Below, one piece after another: positions 26,413 through 35,840 of a stretch of DNA of 64,000 nucleotides. Where the stretch lies: NCBI GenBank assembly GCA_902570675.1, contig CACFYZ010000003.1, positions 1 through 64,000 of the forward strand, in the 5' to 3' direction. The stretch comes from an uncultured Pelagibacteraceae bacterium. GTDB taxonomy: Bacteria; Pseudomonadota; Alphaproteobacteria; Pelagibacterales; AG-422-B15. The notes under the pieces are model-generated. The model saw only the letters and a list, made by a program, of their open reading frames with translations. It had not been told where the DNA came from and did not search any database. Within the stretch, counting starts at the first letter, position 1; the number at the start of each line of letters is the position of its first letter. The position numbers and the translations under genes are program-made.

Positions 26413-27434
26413 TATGAACTGCGACCAATTTCAAGCATTCTATCGATAGAGATACGTGCTTTATTAATAATATCTTTATTCACTTCTACTTGATATTGAT
26501 TATAGCGAATCGCATCTAATATTTTTTTTAACGAAACTCTCTTCATATGTGGACATAAGTTACATGGCCTAATGAACTCAACATTAGGATTTTCAATAGC
26601 AACATTATCGCTCATCGAACACTCAGTGACCATTATTACCTTTTGTGGTTGGTTATTTTTCACGTAGTTGTTCATTCCAGCAGTTGAACCTGAGAAATCA
26701 CTAACTGCTACAACATCTGGTGAACACTCTGGATGAGCCAGAACTACTATATTTTTGTGTTGGTTTTTATATGCTAAAATTTCTTCAGCAGTAAATCTCT
26801 CATGAACTTCACATCTTCCCTTCCATGCGATAATTTCTACATTTGTTTGTTTTGCAATATTTTTAGCTAAGTATTCATCAGGTAAAAAAATTACCTTATT
26901 AGTTCCAAGCGACTCCACCACGTGCTTTGCATTACCAGATGTGCAACAAACGTCAGTCTCAGCTTTAACCTCTGCAGATGTATTAACATATGTTACTACA
27001 GGGACACCTGGATATTTTTGTTTTAGTAAGCGTATATCGTCGGCAGTAATTGACTCAGATAAAGAGCATCCAGCCCTTTCATCGGGGATGAGAACATTTT
27101 TTTCTGGGCTTAAAATTTTTGCTGTTTCGGCCATAAAATGAACACCACAGAGAACAATTGTATCCGCTTTTGAATCTCGAGCTTCATAAGCTAGCTTAAG
27201 AGAGTCTCCAACTATGTCAGATACACAGTGAAATATTTCTGGCGTTTGATAATTATGCGTAAGGATTGCAATATTCTTTTCTTTCTTGAGACGGTTGATT
27301 TCATATATTAAAGGGGCGTGAAATTGCCATTCCACCTCTGGAATAAACTTCTCAACTCGATTATAGAGTTCAGCTGTGGCTTTTTTTACTTCAGAATTAA
27401 AATCTGATGGATATTTTAAATCTTGCCTTAACAT
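26412..27434 (-). CDS. nadA: Quinolinate synthase
   Basis: NadA condenses iminoaspartate with dihydroxyacetone phosphate to quinolinate at a [4Fe-4S] cluster. The three cluster cysteines are in the expected places: [18 protein letters not shown] and [30 protein letters not shown] and ECSPDVV...DFSGSTAGM are further family blocks. The 340-residue protein is first in the nadABC operon. A TATAAT box lies upstream in the gap to tRNA-Leu. Confidence 0.95.
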   Translation of the reverse strand: MLRQDLKYPSDFNSEVKKATAELYNRVEKFIPEVEWQFHAPLIYEINRLKKEKNIAILTHNYQTPEIFHCVSDIVGDSLKLAYEARDSKADTIVLCGVHFMAETAKILSPEKNVLIPDERAGCSLSESITADDIRLLKQKYPGVPVVTYVNTSAEVKAETDVCCTSGNAKHVVESLGTNKVIFLPDEYLAKNIAKQTNVEIIAWKGRCEVHERFTAEEILAYKNQHKNIVVLAHPECSPDVVAVSDFSGSTAGMNNYVKNNQPQKVIMVTECSMSDNVAIENPNVEFIRPCNLCPHMKRVSLKKILDAIRYNQYQVEVNKDIINKARISIDRMLEIGRSS

Positions 27435-27464
27435 CTTTATTATTTAACGTTATTTAATATTACA

Positions 27465-27493
27465 ATTATAGTTAAATGTATATATTTCAACAA
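27465..27493 (-). promoter_or_regulatory. Candidate promoter of nadABC
   Basis: A perfect minus-strand TATAAT lies 17 bases from TTGTTG and about 30 bases before the nadA ATG. No NadQ- or NrtR-type operator could be assigned with confidence. Confidence 0.4.
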
Positions 27494-27526
27494 TATAACT
27501 TAACCGTTGAAAATAGGGGAGTCTGG

Positions 27527-27612
27527 GCCGTCGTGCTGGAATTGGTAGACAGGCTGGTTTGAGGGATCAGTGAACATTGTTCGTGAGAGTTCGAGTCTCT
27601 CCGACGGCACCA
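27527..27612 (+). tRNA. tRNA-Leu(GAG)
   Basis: An 86-base class II tRNA. The acceptor stem is GCCGTCG/CGACGGC, and the D-region GGAATTGGTAGAC is typical of leucine tRNAs. The anticodon stem CTGGT/ATCAG encloses the loop TTGAGGG (anticodon GAG). It has a long variable arm, the T-arm GAGAG-TTCGAGT-CTCTC and an encoded CCA. Confidence 0.93.
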
Positions 27613-27640
27613 TTGGAAAAAATAGAAAAGAAATGTATTT

Positions 27641-28525
27641 ATGAAATTATTATTTATCGGACCAACAAGAATAGGTGACTCCATTCTCTCGACCTCAATT
27701 CTGAACTACTACCTTGAGAGTAATAAAGAATTTAAATTTACAATTATCACAAGTTCTTATTCAAAGGATTTGTTTGAAAAGTTACCTAATTTAGAAAAAA
27801 TTATCGTTATTGATAAAAGAAATTATGGATTTCATTGGTATAAAATATGGGCCTCAGTTGTATTCAAAAAGTGGGATTTAGTTATTGATATGAGATCGTC
27901 CGCGATTTCATATTTTTTAAATAAAAAAATGAAAATGATATTTAGAGGTAATCATACTGAACATAAGGTTATTCAATTCCAAAAATTTCTTAAGACTCAA
28001 AAACATATCAATCCAAAGATCTGGTATGATAAAGAAGATCAAATAATTAGTGAGGAAAAAATTAATCTCCCGGGACCATTCATTGCATTATCACCATTTT
28101 CAAATTGGTACAAAAAAGACTGGTCTATAAAAAAATATATAGAATTATTCCATCATGACTTTTTTAAAAAATATACTTTAATAATTTCTGGAATTACCTC
28201 AGAAAAAACAGATGATGATGACTTTAATATATTATTAAATCATCCAAATATAAAAGTATTAAATTTGCTTGATACAGGTCTTCGACAAATGATTCCTATA
28301 TTTGAAAATTGCGAATTTTTTGTTGGAAGTGATAGTGGATTAATGCATCTTGCAGCAACAACAAAATGTAAGACATTTGCATTATTCGGACCAACGAATG
28401 AAATTGTTTATAGGCCATGGGGTAACCATAGAGTCATAAAAGCTTATAATTCCTCAAGAGACGATGACTCTTTGAATCTTTCTGTAAATCAGGTATTGAA
28501 TGTAATAAAGGAAGAAATAGTATGA
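27641..28525 (+). CDS. Glycosyltransferase family 9 (heptosyltransferase-like)
   Basis: GT9 enzymes transfer ADP-heptose or related sugars to the lipopolysaccharide core. The N-terminal MKLLFIGPTRIGDSILSTS is the standard acceptor-domain opening. The donor-site block ENCEFFVGSDSGLMHLAATT plus LFGPTNEIVYRPWG is also typical. At 294 residues it is a compact member. Sugar donor and acceptor cannot be specified. It overlaps the dihydroorotase gene by four bases, although the two pathways are unrelated. Confidence 0.82.
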   Translation: MKLLFIGPTRIGDSILSTSILNYYLESNKEFKFTIITSSYSKDLFEKLPNLEKIIVIDKRNYGFHWYKIWASVVFKKWDLVIDMRSSAISYFLNKKMKMIFRGNHTEHKVIQFQKFLKTQKHINPKIWYDKEDQIISEEKINLPGPFIALSPFSNWYKKDWSIKKYIELFHHDFFKKYTLIISGITSEKTDDDDFNILLNHPNIKVLNLLDTGLRQMIPIFENCEFFVGSDSGLMHLAATTKCKTFALFGPTNEIVYRPWGNHRVIKAYNSSRDDDSLNLSVNQVLNVIKEEIV

Positions 28526-29832
28526 TTGACTTAATTATTGAAAATGGAACTGTTGTAACTCATAACTCTTCAAGAAAAATTGATGTAGCTATAAAAAATG
28601 GAAAAATCTTTAAATTAGGTAAATTAAGAAATCAAAAAGCAAAAGAGAGAATCGATGCTACCGAACTGTACATAATGCCAGGTGCATTTGATACACAAGT
28701 ACATTTTAGAGAACCAGGAAATACAAAAAAAGAAGATCTCAGGACAGGAAGTTTAGCTGCTGTCGCTGGCGGTATAACATCTGTATTTGATATGCCCAAT
28801 AATAAACCCAGCATTACAACAAAAAAACTTTTTATGACTAAACTTAAAAGGGCAGAAAAGCGAATGCATTGTAATTTTGCTTTTTATTTTGGAGCTGAAA
28901 AAAATAATATAAATGAAATTAAAAAAATTGAAAAAGTCAAAGGCTGTTGTGGGGTAAAGGTTTTTGTTGGATCTTCTACAGGAACTTTGCTTGTTTCTAA
29001 TCATGAGGATATTCGAAAAATTATGAGATCAACTAAAAAGATGATTTCATTTCACTCTGAGGATGAAGATTTATTAAATCAAAGAAAAAAATATATAAAA
29101 AGAGGAAAACCATTAAGTCATAAGGATTGGAGAAATGTTGATACTGCCTTACTATCAACTCGTAAATTAATTAATTCTGCAAATAGAACAAAAAAGAATA
29201 TTCATATTCTTCATATTACGACTGAAGAGGAGGTAAAGTTACTTAGAAAGAATAGAAAATATGTTTCTTTCGAGGTTACACCGCAGCATCTTACTCTCTC
29301 AGCACCAAGTTGTTACAATAAATTAGGAACTTTTGCACAAATGAATCCTCCAATCAGAGAAAAAAAACATCTTAATTATCTTAGAAAAACTCTTGAAGCT
29401 GGTAAGATTGATATAATAGGATCAGATCATGCTCCTCACTTAAAAGAAGAAAAGAAAAAGATCTATCCAAATAGTCCGTCTGGAATGCCAGGGGTTCAAA
29501 CACTGTTACCAATTTTATTAAACGAGGTCGCTAATAAATTCATCTCAATTCATGAAGTTGTAAAGCTGACAAGTTACAATCCTAAGAAAATATTCAAAAT
29601 TAAGAATAAAGGACTTATAAAAATAGGATATGATGCAGATTTAACAATCATTGATTTAAATAAACGTAAGAAAGTACTTAACAAAGATATGCAAACAAAG
29701 TGCGGATGGTCACCTTTTCATGGAACATCACTTCAAGGATGGCCAGTAGGCACTATCATCAACGGTGAAAAGGCATATTGGAAAAACAAAATTAATAAAA
29801 AAGTTTTTGGTAAGCCAATACTATTTAACTAA
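28522..29832 (+). CDS. pyrC: Dihydroorotase (class I type)
   Basis: The enzyme cyclises carbamoyl-aspartate to dihydroorotate in pyrimidine synthesis. The 436-residue amidohydrolase has GITSVFDMPNNKP and a putative carbamylated lysine in CGVKVFVGSS. Metal histidines appear in SFHSEDE and ILHITTEEE, and the catalytic aspartate in GSDHAPH. The usual first H-x-H motif reads QVHFREPG, so one metal-binding histidine is replaced by glutamine. I recall the same Q-V-H in other alphaproteobacterial homologues. A related activity such as allantoinase or a structural, low-activity paralogue cannot be excluded. Confidence 0.78.
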   Translation: MIDLIIENGTVVTHNSSRKIDVAIKNGKIFKLGKLRNQKAKERIDATELYIMPGAFDTQVHFREPGNTKKEDLRTGSLAAVAGGITSVFDMPNNKPSITTKKLFMTKLKRAEKRMHCNFAFYFGAEKNNINEIKKIEKVKGCCGVKVFVGSSTGTLLVSNHEDIRKIMRSTKKMISFHSEDEDLLNQRKKYIKRGKPLSHKDWRNVDTALLSTRKLINSANRTKKNIHILHITTEEEVKLLRKNRKYVSFEVTPQHLTLSAPSCYNKLGTFAQMNPPIREKKHLNYLRKTLEAGKIDIIGSDHAPHLKEEKKKIYPNSPSGMPGVQTLLPILLNEVANKFISIHEVVKLTSYNPKKIFKIKNKGLIKIGYDADLTIIDLNKRKKVLNKDMQTKCGWSPFHGTSLQGWPVGTIINGEKAYWKNKINKKVFGKPILFN

Positions 29833-30605
29833 CCTTTTGCAATAAACGAAGTATTTTTGTATTTTGGCTTGCCATATCGAAGTATTTTTCTGTCTAAGGT
29901 TCTTATTCGACCACCTGCGAATCTTAAAATCGCATCACCAGCTGCAGTATCCCACTCCATGGTAGTTCCATATCGAGGATAGACATTTGCAAGACCATGT
30001 GCAATATAACATAATTTAATTGAACTACCTGAACGTAAAATTTTATTAGCATTAAATTTTTTTAAAATCATTTCTTTTGCCTTTATCATCTCTTTTTTTG
30101 CAAGTGAGTGTGATCGGCTTATTACAATTATATTCTTTTCCCTTTTTTTTATTTTGATTTTCTTAAGATTTTTTTTCACCCCTTTTTTTGTTAGTTTTGT
30201 AAAATATGAACTATTTCCTTTTGTGAAATATAATTTATTTTTTACAGGCATATAAATTATTCCGTAAATAGGTTTCCCATTTTCAATTAATCCGATATTA
30301 ATTGTAAATTCACCGTTCTTTTTGAGAAATTCTTTTGTGCCATCGAGAGGATCTACAAGCCAAAAATTTTTCTTTTTGGTACTTTTATTTTTGTCGTTTT
30401 CTTCAGAAATAATAGGAATCTTTGGAAAATTTATTTTCAGGCCCCTACAAATAATCTCGTTTGCCTTTAAATCAGCATTAGTAACGGGTGTGTTATCTTT
30501 TTTATAGCTTTTGATAATTTTATTATTATATATCTTTAATATTTCCTGACCCGCAGTATGAACAAGAGAGATTAAAATTTCTGATTGTTTTTCCGATATT
30601 TTCAT
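29829..30605 (-). CDS. cysQ: 3'(2'),5'-bisphosphate nucleotidase
   Basis: CysQ removes the 3'-phosphate from PAP/PAPS, recycling a by-product of sulfate assimilation. It has the lithium-sensitive phosphatase motifs PVTNADLKAN, PIISEEND, WLVDPLDGTKEFLKKNGEFTINIGLI (metal site) and MEWDTAAGDAIL. The 258-residue length is typical of CysQ, and the EFTVNIALI-like segment separates it from inositol monophosphatases. It overlaps dihydroorotase tail to tail by four bases. Confidence 0.9.
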   Translation of the reverse strand: MKISEKQSEILISLVHTAGQEILKIYNNKIIKSYKKDNTPVTNADLKANEIICRGLKINFPKIPIISEENDKNKSTKKKNFWLVDPLDGTKEFLKKNGEFTINIGLIENGKPIYGIIYMPVKNKLYFTKGNSSYFTKLTKKGVKKNLKKIKIKKREKNIIVISRSHSLAKKEMIKAKEMILKKFNANKILRSGSSIKLCYIAHGLANVYPRYGTTMEWDTAAGDAILRFAGGRIRTLDRKILRYGKPKYKNTSFIAKG

Positions 30606-30676
30606 AAAAAAATGATTACTTGTAAAATAGACATTATGATAAATATATTATAGTTACCATACGTAAATTTAAAGAT

Positions 30677-31771
30677 ATGAATAATACAGCGAATGATATT
30701 AAACTTGTTGATCCAGTAGTTGTTGCTATGTCAGGGGGAGTAGATTCATCTGTTGCTGCCGCACTAATGAATAATAAGAATGACAATGTCATAGGCATTA
30801 CACTTAGACTTTACGATGAAAAAAAAGTATTGAAATCAAAGACCTGCTGTTCAGGAGCAGATATTATGGATGCGAGAAAAATTGCAAATAATATAACAAT
30901 TCCACATTATGTATTAGACTATGAAAAAACTTTTAAAGAGAATGTTATTAATCCATTTATCAAAGAATATGAAGACGGCAAAACACCAATTCCGTGTATT
31001 AGTTGTAACGATAAAATAAAATTTCTAGATTTGTTAAAATTTGCTAAAAGTATCAATGCTAAGAAATTGGTTACGGGCCACTATATAAAAAAAATAAAAG
31101 TAGACGGTGAGTGGAGGTTATATATTGCTGAAGACTCTGACCGTGATCAATCTTATTTTTTATTTTCATTAAATAAAAAAGACCTTGATTTTATTGATTT
31201 TCCATTGGGAGATTATAAAAAAAACGAAATAAGAGATATAGCTTATAACTTAAATTTTCATCTTTATGATAAAAAAGATAGCCAGGACATCTGTTTCGTT
31301 CCGGATGGCAATTACAAGAATTTTGTTAAAAATAAAGTTAAGTCAACTAAAGGTGAAATAGTTGATGTAAATGGCAAATTTCTAAATCAGCACGAAGGTA
31401 TACATAATTTCACAGTTGGGCAAAGAAGAGGTCTAGGAATATCGCAAGAAAAGCCATTATATGTAAAAAAAATTGAGCCTCAATCAAATAGAGTGGTTGT
31501 AGCATTCAAAGATGAAATAAAGTGTAAAAGTATCAATCTTGATCGAGTTAATTTATTTACTGATTTAAGTAATAAAAATATTTTTGTTAAGGTCAGATCA
31601 ACAGGAAGATTACTTAAAGCTAGTATTGGTCAATTATCAGACAACTCAGCTGTAATCAATCTTGAAAGACCAGAGTCTGCTATTTCTCCAGGGCAAGCAT
31701 GTGTTTTCTATGATATTGATGAATTAGGAACTCGCTTATTAGGGGGAGGATGGATTTCTTCGACTAAGTAA
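30677..31771 (+). CDS. mnmA: tRNA-uridine 2-sulfurtransferase
   Basis: MnmA thiolates U34 of tRNA-Lys, -Glu and -Gln. The PP-loop VVAMSGGVDSSVAAALM, the catalytic cysteine region PIPCISCNDKIKF, KLVTGHYIK, the second cysteine in KDSQDICFVPDGNY, and GQRRGLGIS are all seen. The 364-residue length is standard. It is divergent from cysQ and is followed by a 157-base spacer with poly-A runs, in which I see no gene. Confidence 0.95.
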   Translation: MNNTANDIKLVDPVVVAMSGGVDSSVAAALMNNKNDNVIGITLRLYDEKKVLKSKTCCSGADIMDARKIANNITIPHYVLDYEKTFKENVINPFIKEYEDGKTPIPCISCNDKIKFLDLLKFAKSINAKKLVTGHYIKKIKVDGEWRLYIAEDSDRDQSYFLFSLNKKDLDFIDFPLGDYKKNEIRDIAYNLNFHLYDKKDSQDICFVPDGNYKNFVKNKVKSTKGEIVDVNGKFLNQHEGIHNFTVGQRRGLGISQEKPLYVKKIEPQSNRVVVAFKDEIKCKSINLDRVNLFTDLSNKNIFVKVRSTGRLLKASIGQLSDNSAVINLERPESAISPGQACVFYDIDELGTRLLGGGWISSTK

Positions 31772-31928
31772 AAAAAAAAATTAAATTTATATCTCCACTA
31801 CATCATCTATTTAGTTGCAATATTAATTGGCACCACAATATTTAGTAATCTATCAAAAAAAAAGTATTATTTTTTTATTACCCTGTTATTAAACATTAAA
31901 AAATTAATATAAATTGTTGAAAAACATT

Positions 31929-33113
31929 ATGAATATTATTTATCGTAAATTAATTGGTTCAATCATAGTTCTTGTTTTACTTACAGGTTGTAGTAATTCA
32001 TTCATCCAAGGCCAAGGATTTTTTCCTACTGAACTTCCTTTTCAAAATTCTAACAACTCACCCATTCAAACTAATATAAATTTAAAGTTAGTCGATATAA
32101 ACAATGTGCCCATCCAAGTACTTGATAGTATGCCAAAAATTAGTTCAGCTAAAATTCCTGCTGATTTAAGAAATATTATTTTTTCAAGCAAGATAGATAA
32201 TACTTATCCTACATACTTAATTGGTCCTGGAGATAAAATTAAAATAGAATTCCCAACAGATAGCAATGTTAATAATATTACAACAAAAGGTCTAAAAGTT
32301 GATGCTTACGGAGAAATAGAATTCCCATATTTAGGTAGTTATAAAATATCTGGCTTCAATGCTCGCGAAGCTGAAGATTTGCTAGAGATTGCTTTATCAG
32401 AGCTATATGTTAACCCAGAGGTTTATCTAACTATACAAGAATTCAATAGTAACAAAATATTTGTTAGCGGAACGAAGCAAAGTGGCAGTAGTGAAACAGA
32501 TCCATCTCTATCAATTGAAACTACAGTAGTTAATTTAGATGATGTACCTATGACAATAATCCAAGCACTTAATAGTGCGGGTATTAAATTCAGCGAAGCA
32601 AGCCCAAATCCTTTTTTAATTTTAAAAAGAGGCGCATCTAATCATATTGTTGATTTAGGATTTATCACAAACGATGCTGATCCAAATATTTACGTGAAAA
32701 ACAATGATTTTTTGTATCTTCCAAATACACAGTCACAGAAAGTTTATCTTACCGGAGCTGTAAATTCAGATACGATTATAGATTATCCTTCAACAATGAC
32801 ATTATCTGAAGCCTTACTAAGAAGTAATATTGATAAGCAAAATGCAAATCTTGAAGAAATATACGTATTGAGAGTTAACCAAACAATAAACAACGCATTT
32901 TATGGATCAGCTTATAAATTAAATTTTAAGTCGCCAACTAGTCTCGTTACAGCAAGTAACTTTTATTTGCTTGATAGAGACATAATTTTTGTAAGCTCTA
33001 GAAAGCTTGCAAGATGGAATCAAACTATGACTACGTTATTGAATTCACTTGATTTTATAAATTTATGGAAATCATATAAACCTATTAATTCAGACGTGTT
33101 CAGATCACAGTAA
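31929..33113 (+). CDS. Polysaccharide export lipoprotein (Wza-like)
   Basis: An outer-membrane channel component for capsule or exopolysaccharide export. The ATG start gives a lipoprotein signal with the lipobox LLTGC (Cys21); a TTG five codons earlier is less likely. A Poly_export domain follows (YLIGPGDKIKIEF...VDAYGEIEFPYLGSYKISG), then SLBB-like repeats (NKIFVSGTKQSGS, QKVYLTGAVNSDT, NFYLLDRDIIFVS). At 394 residues it matches Wza/KpsD relatives. One base separates its stop from the wzc-like gene, so the two are an export pair. No glycosyltransferase cluster adjoins it directly. Confidence 0.85.
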   Translation: MNIIYRKLIGSIIVLVLLTGCSNSFIQGQGFFPTELPFQNSNNSPIQTNINLKLVDINNVPIQVLDSMPKISSAKIPADLRNIIFSSKIDNTYPTYLIGPGDKIKIEFPTDSNVNNITTKGLKVDAYGEIEFPYLGSYKISGFNAREAEDLLEIALSELYVNPEVYLTIQEFNSNKIFVSGTKQSGSSETDPSLSIETTVVNLDDVPMTIIQALNSAGIKFSEASPNPFLILKRGASNHIVDLGFITNDADPNIYVKNNDFLYLPNTQSQKVYLTGAVNSDTIIDYPSTMTLSEALLRSNIDKQNANLEEIYVLRVNQTINNAFYGSAYKLNFKSPTSLVTASNFYLLDRDIIFVSSRKLARWNQTMTTLLNSLDFINLWKSYKPINSDVFRSQ

Positions 33114-33114
33114 A

Positions 33115-35787
33115 ATGAATATCCAGCAAAGTACCGTATCTGAAAAAGAAATTAGTCTTATTGATTTATTTTATAAATCTATAAATATTCTTTTTTCACT
33201 AAGAAAAACTATTTTAATCTTATTTACTATATCACTAGTTGTTGGTTTCTTTAGTACAAGCTCAATAAAACCAATATTTACTGCAAATACAAGAATATTG
33301 ATTGAGCTTCAAAATGAAAATCTTAAAAATGAGCAAAATATTGATTTCTCATCTTTGAATAAAAGTGCAATACAAACAGAGATTGAAATAATGCGTTCAA
33401 GTGCATTTATTCAAAATGTTATTGATAATACAAGAATTGAAATCCCAATATTTCAGATCACAAGCGAAAATTCGTCAGTAATTACAAGAGCTGCATACTA
33501 CATATCTAAATATCTCAGCTTACAATATTTAATGAATATATTTAGTCAGTCTGCTCATGACATTAAAAATGCATCTATTTCCAAAAGTATTGATGTCGTT
33601 TTAGATACAATTGTGAGTAGTATTGATTTAAATAAAATAGAAGAAATAAGGGATAAAATAATTACTGAATATGATCTAACAATAAAACAAAGCGATAGAT
33701 TAAATAAATTTATTTCGGACTTTCAATCTGGTTTCCCACCGAGTTCAGATAAAATAATGCAATTCGCTTATAGCGTACTTAAGTACAATGGATACTCTGA
33801 GTTTGATATTTTCGAATTAGCTAAAGAATATTTACCTGAAAACATAAAATTAACAGATGATCAACTAATTGCTAAACTTGAGCAATATAGAAATAATTCT
33901 GACTTAAGTACAACTTTTGAAATTTCTAAAATTGATCAAAATGTAATTAATACTGATTTAAGTACTACTGATAAAAATGATTATTTTGATAGAACAAAAA
34001 CAAATAATTTTGATTTATCTAAGATTTCATGGATAAGATCAAACTTAAATATTTACAAAGATAAAAATTCAAACTTATTGAATGTACAGTTTTCCTCAGT
34101 GGATCCATTTACAAGTATTTTATTATCAAATGAAGTGGCGCAAGAGTATTTGAGCTACCAGCGAATAAGTAAAGAAAGCGCAGGTTTTTTTACAGCTGAA
34201 TATTATCAAGAAAAAATTGATGAAATTAGAAAAACACAAGAGATACTAAGTAAAAAAATACTTGATTTTGAAAAAGACAACGAATTCTATAATACAAAGG
34301 TTAATGATCTTGAATCTGAAATAAATCAAAATCAAAATGAATTACGTGATTTACAATTTGATAAAGATGAAAAACTTAAAATCTTTAAAATTAAACATCC
34401 TGAAATAATAAAAATTATTGATAAGGAAAAAATTTTAACAAAAAGGATTGATGAATTAAATTTTAGCGTTAATCAAACAAGAGCTATACAAAGTCAATTA
34501 TCTGATTATATTTCTGAAAAAGATGTTAATGATCAGCTAATTGCAACCTATTTAAATAAGCTTCTAAGTGTTTCTTCATTCAATCAATCGGATGCCAAAA
34601 TAATGGAAAATGCTGAAAATGCAAGTTTCATAAATAAGAACGATGCATTAGAGAGGCTTTTAATTTCTATTGTAATTACAATAATATTAGTTATCGGTTA
34701 TGCATTATTAATTGTACTCCTAGATATATTAAGCCTTCAAAATAAGGTTCAACTTATTTCACAAATTAGATTCTATACTAAAAAAACTCCTTCAGGCACT
34801 ATTCCTCACCTTCGGGACTTTGTCCTACAAAAAAGTAAACTTTCCAAAGAAATATTTGAAAATAAATTTCTTGAAGAAAACTTAAAAAAGATTTTATTGA
34901 CCTTAAGATCAAATGCAAAATTTAGAAAAAAAACCTATTTAATTAGCTCATCTGCAACAGCTGAAGGCAAAACTTCTGTTACTTTTCTTCTTGGTCATAT
35001 TACATCACAATTAAATAAAAAAGTTTTACTGATTGATATGGATGTTGAAAAAGCATCACTTTCAAATATGCATAGTATTAAAAATAACTATGGTTTTTAT
35101 GAATACTTAAATAATAAATCAAAACGAATATCAGTTACTAACCTAATCATGAAGACTAAAAATAAATATGATATTATTCCTGCAGGAAATAAAAAAGGAA
35201 ACCAAAATCTCTCCTTTGAACAAATAAAAATTAAAAGATTTATGAATTTAATTAAAATGCTTGAAAAAAAGTATGACTATATTTTTTGTGACTCAATGCC
35301 CTTAAATTATCAACCCGAATTAATACCTTTTACATCACTTATTAATACAATATTGACGATAAGACATAATAAAACCTCTGTTGCTTCACTAAAATTTGTA
35401 ATGAATGAGTATAATAAAATGGATTTAGAACAGCCTCAGACCTTATTCAATGATATAGATTTTAAAAGTTCACGAGTTTTTAGAATGACTAAATACAATT
35501 CTGATGAATTGGGTACTGGCGGATACGGTTATGGTTATGGTTATGGTTATGGCTATGGCTACGGCTATGGCTACGGCTACGGCTACGGATATAGTGCCAA
35601 TAAAAAGACTCATAAGAATATACTTGATAAATTCATTTTTAATCTAAAAAAAATAAGATTTAAAAATTTGCAAAATATTAATCCAGCAAGAAATCAGATG
35701 TATTTGAAGATTTTAAGAAATATGGAAATATTATTTAGTAGAATTTACAAAATACTAAACAAGTTTTTTGAACGATTAGCAAGGTGA
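33115..35787 (+). CDS. Wzc/GumC-like chain-length regulator with C-terminal BY-kinase domain and Gly-Tyr tail
   Basis: An inner-membrane polysaccharide co-polymerase fused to a bacterial tyrosine-kinase domain. It controls chain length and export together with the Wza-like partner. The 890 residues show a first membrane segment (about 25-50), a long periplasmic coiled-coil region, a second membrane segment (about 515-540) and an ATPase domain. The ATPase has Walker A SATAEGKTS (near 612), Walker A' LLIDMDVEK (near 638) and Walker B YIFCDSMP (near 722). The A' and B motifs depart from the common DxDxR and D-x-PP forms. Residues 803-826 are twelve perfect Gly-Tyr dipeptides, presumably the phosphorylated tyrosine cluster, followed by a basic tail of about 60 residues. 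Confidence 0.83.
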   Translation: MNIQQSTVSEKEISLIDLFYKSINILFSLRKTILILFTISLVVGFFSTSSIKPIFTANTRILIELQNENLKNEQNIDFSSLNKSAIQTEIEIMRSSAFIQNVIDNTRIEIPIFQITSENSSVITRAAYYISKYLSLQYLMNIFSQSAHDIKNASISKSIDVVLDTIVSSIDLNKIEEIRDKIITEYDLTIKQSDRLNKFISDFQSGFPPSSDKIMQFAYSVLKYNGYSEFDIFELAKEYLPENIKLTDDQLIAKLEQYRNNSDLSTTFEISKIDQNVINTDLSTTDKNDYFDRTKTNNFDLSKISWIRSNLNIYKDKNSNLLNVQFSSVDPFTSILLSNEVAQEYLSYQRISKESAGFFTAEYYQEKIDEIRKTQEILSKKILDFEKDNEFYNTKVNDLESEINQNQNELRDLQFDKDEKLKIFKIKHPEIIKIIDKEKILTKRIDELNFSVNQTRAIQSQLSDYISEKDVNDQLIATYLNKLLSVSSFNQSDAKIMENAENASFINKNDALERLLISIVITIILVIGYALLIVLLDILSLQNKVQLISQIRFYTKKTPSGTIPHLRDFVLQKSKLSKEIFENKFLEENLKKILLTLRSNAKFRKKTYLISSSATAEGKTSVTFLLGHITSQLNKKVLLIDMDVEKASLSNMHSIKNNYGFYEYLNNKSKRISVTNLIMKTKNKYDIIPAGNKKGNQNLSFEQIKIKRFMNLIKMLEKKYDYIFCDSMPLNYQPELIPFTSLINTILTIRHNKTSVASLKFVMNEYNKMDLEQPQTLFNDIDFKSSRVFRMTKYNSDELGTGGYGYGYGYGYGYGYGYGYGYGYGYSANKKTHKNILDKFIFNLKKIRFKNLQNINPARNQMYLKILRNMEILFSRIYKILNKFFERLAR
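35521..35592 (+). repeat. Twelve tandem GGNTAY hexamers coding (Gly-Tyr)12
   Basis: Twelve consecutive six-base units of the form GGNTAY lie inside the wzc-like gene. The first five are mostly GGTTAT and the next are GGCTAY variants, which points to growth by slippage or unequal exchange followed by silent changes. Length changes would keep the reading frame. Confidence 0.95.
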
Positions 35788-35840
35788 GCTTTATTCCTCT
35801 TGAAAATACTCTTTATATTCTTTATAGATTTTCTAACTCA

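Noticed and set aside
27442-27477. Inverted arms ATTTAAC and GTTAAAT around the nadA promoter as a possible NAD-synthesis repressor site.
   Set aside because: The 22-base spacing does not suit a single dimer site, and the arms are simple AT-rich words. No known operator consensus was matched.
27487-27684. A 65-codon open frame on the minus strand covering tRNA-Leu.
   Set aside because: It runs straight through the tRNA cloverleaf and into the GT9 start and has no recognisable protein features.
31772-31928. The 157-base gap after mnmA as a site for a small RNA or short gene.
   Set aside because: It holds mainly A and T runs with no convincing hairpin, no tRNA fold and no frame with a ribosome-binding site.
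35521-35592. Tandem repeat as a possible CRISPR or regulatory repeat array.
   Set aside because: The units are contiguous six-base codon pairs without spacers and stay in the wzc reading frame, so it is a coding microsatellite.
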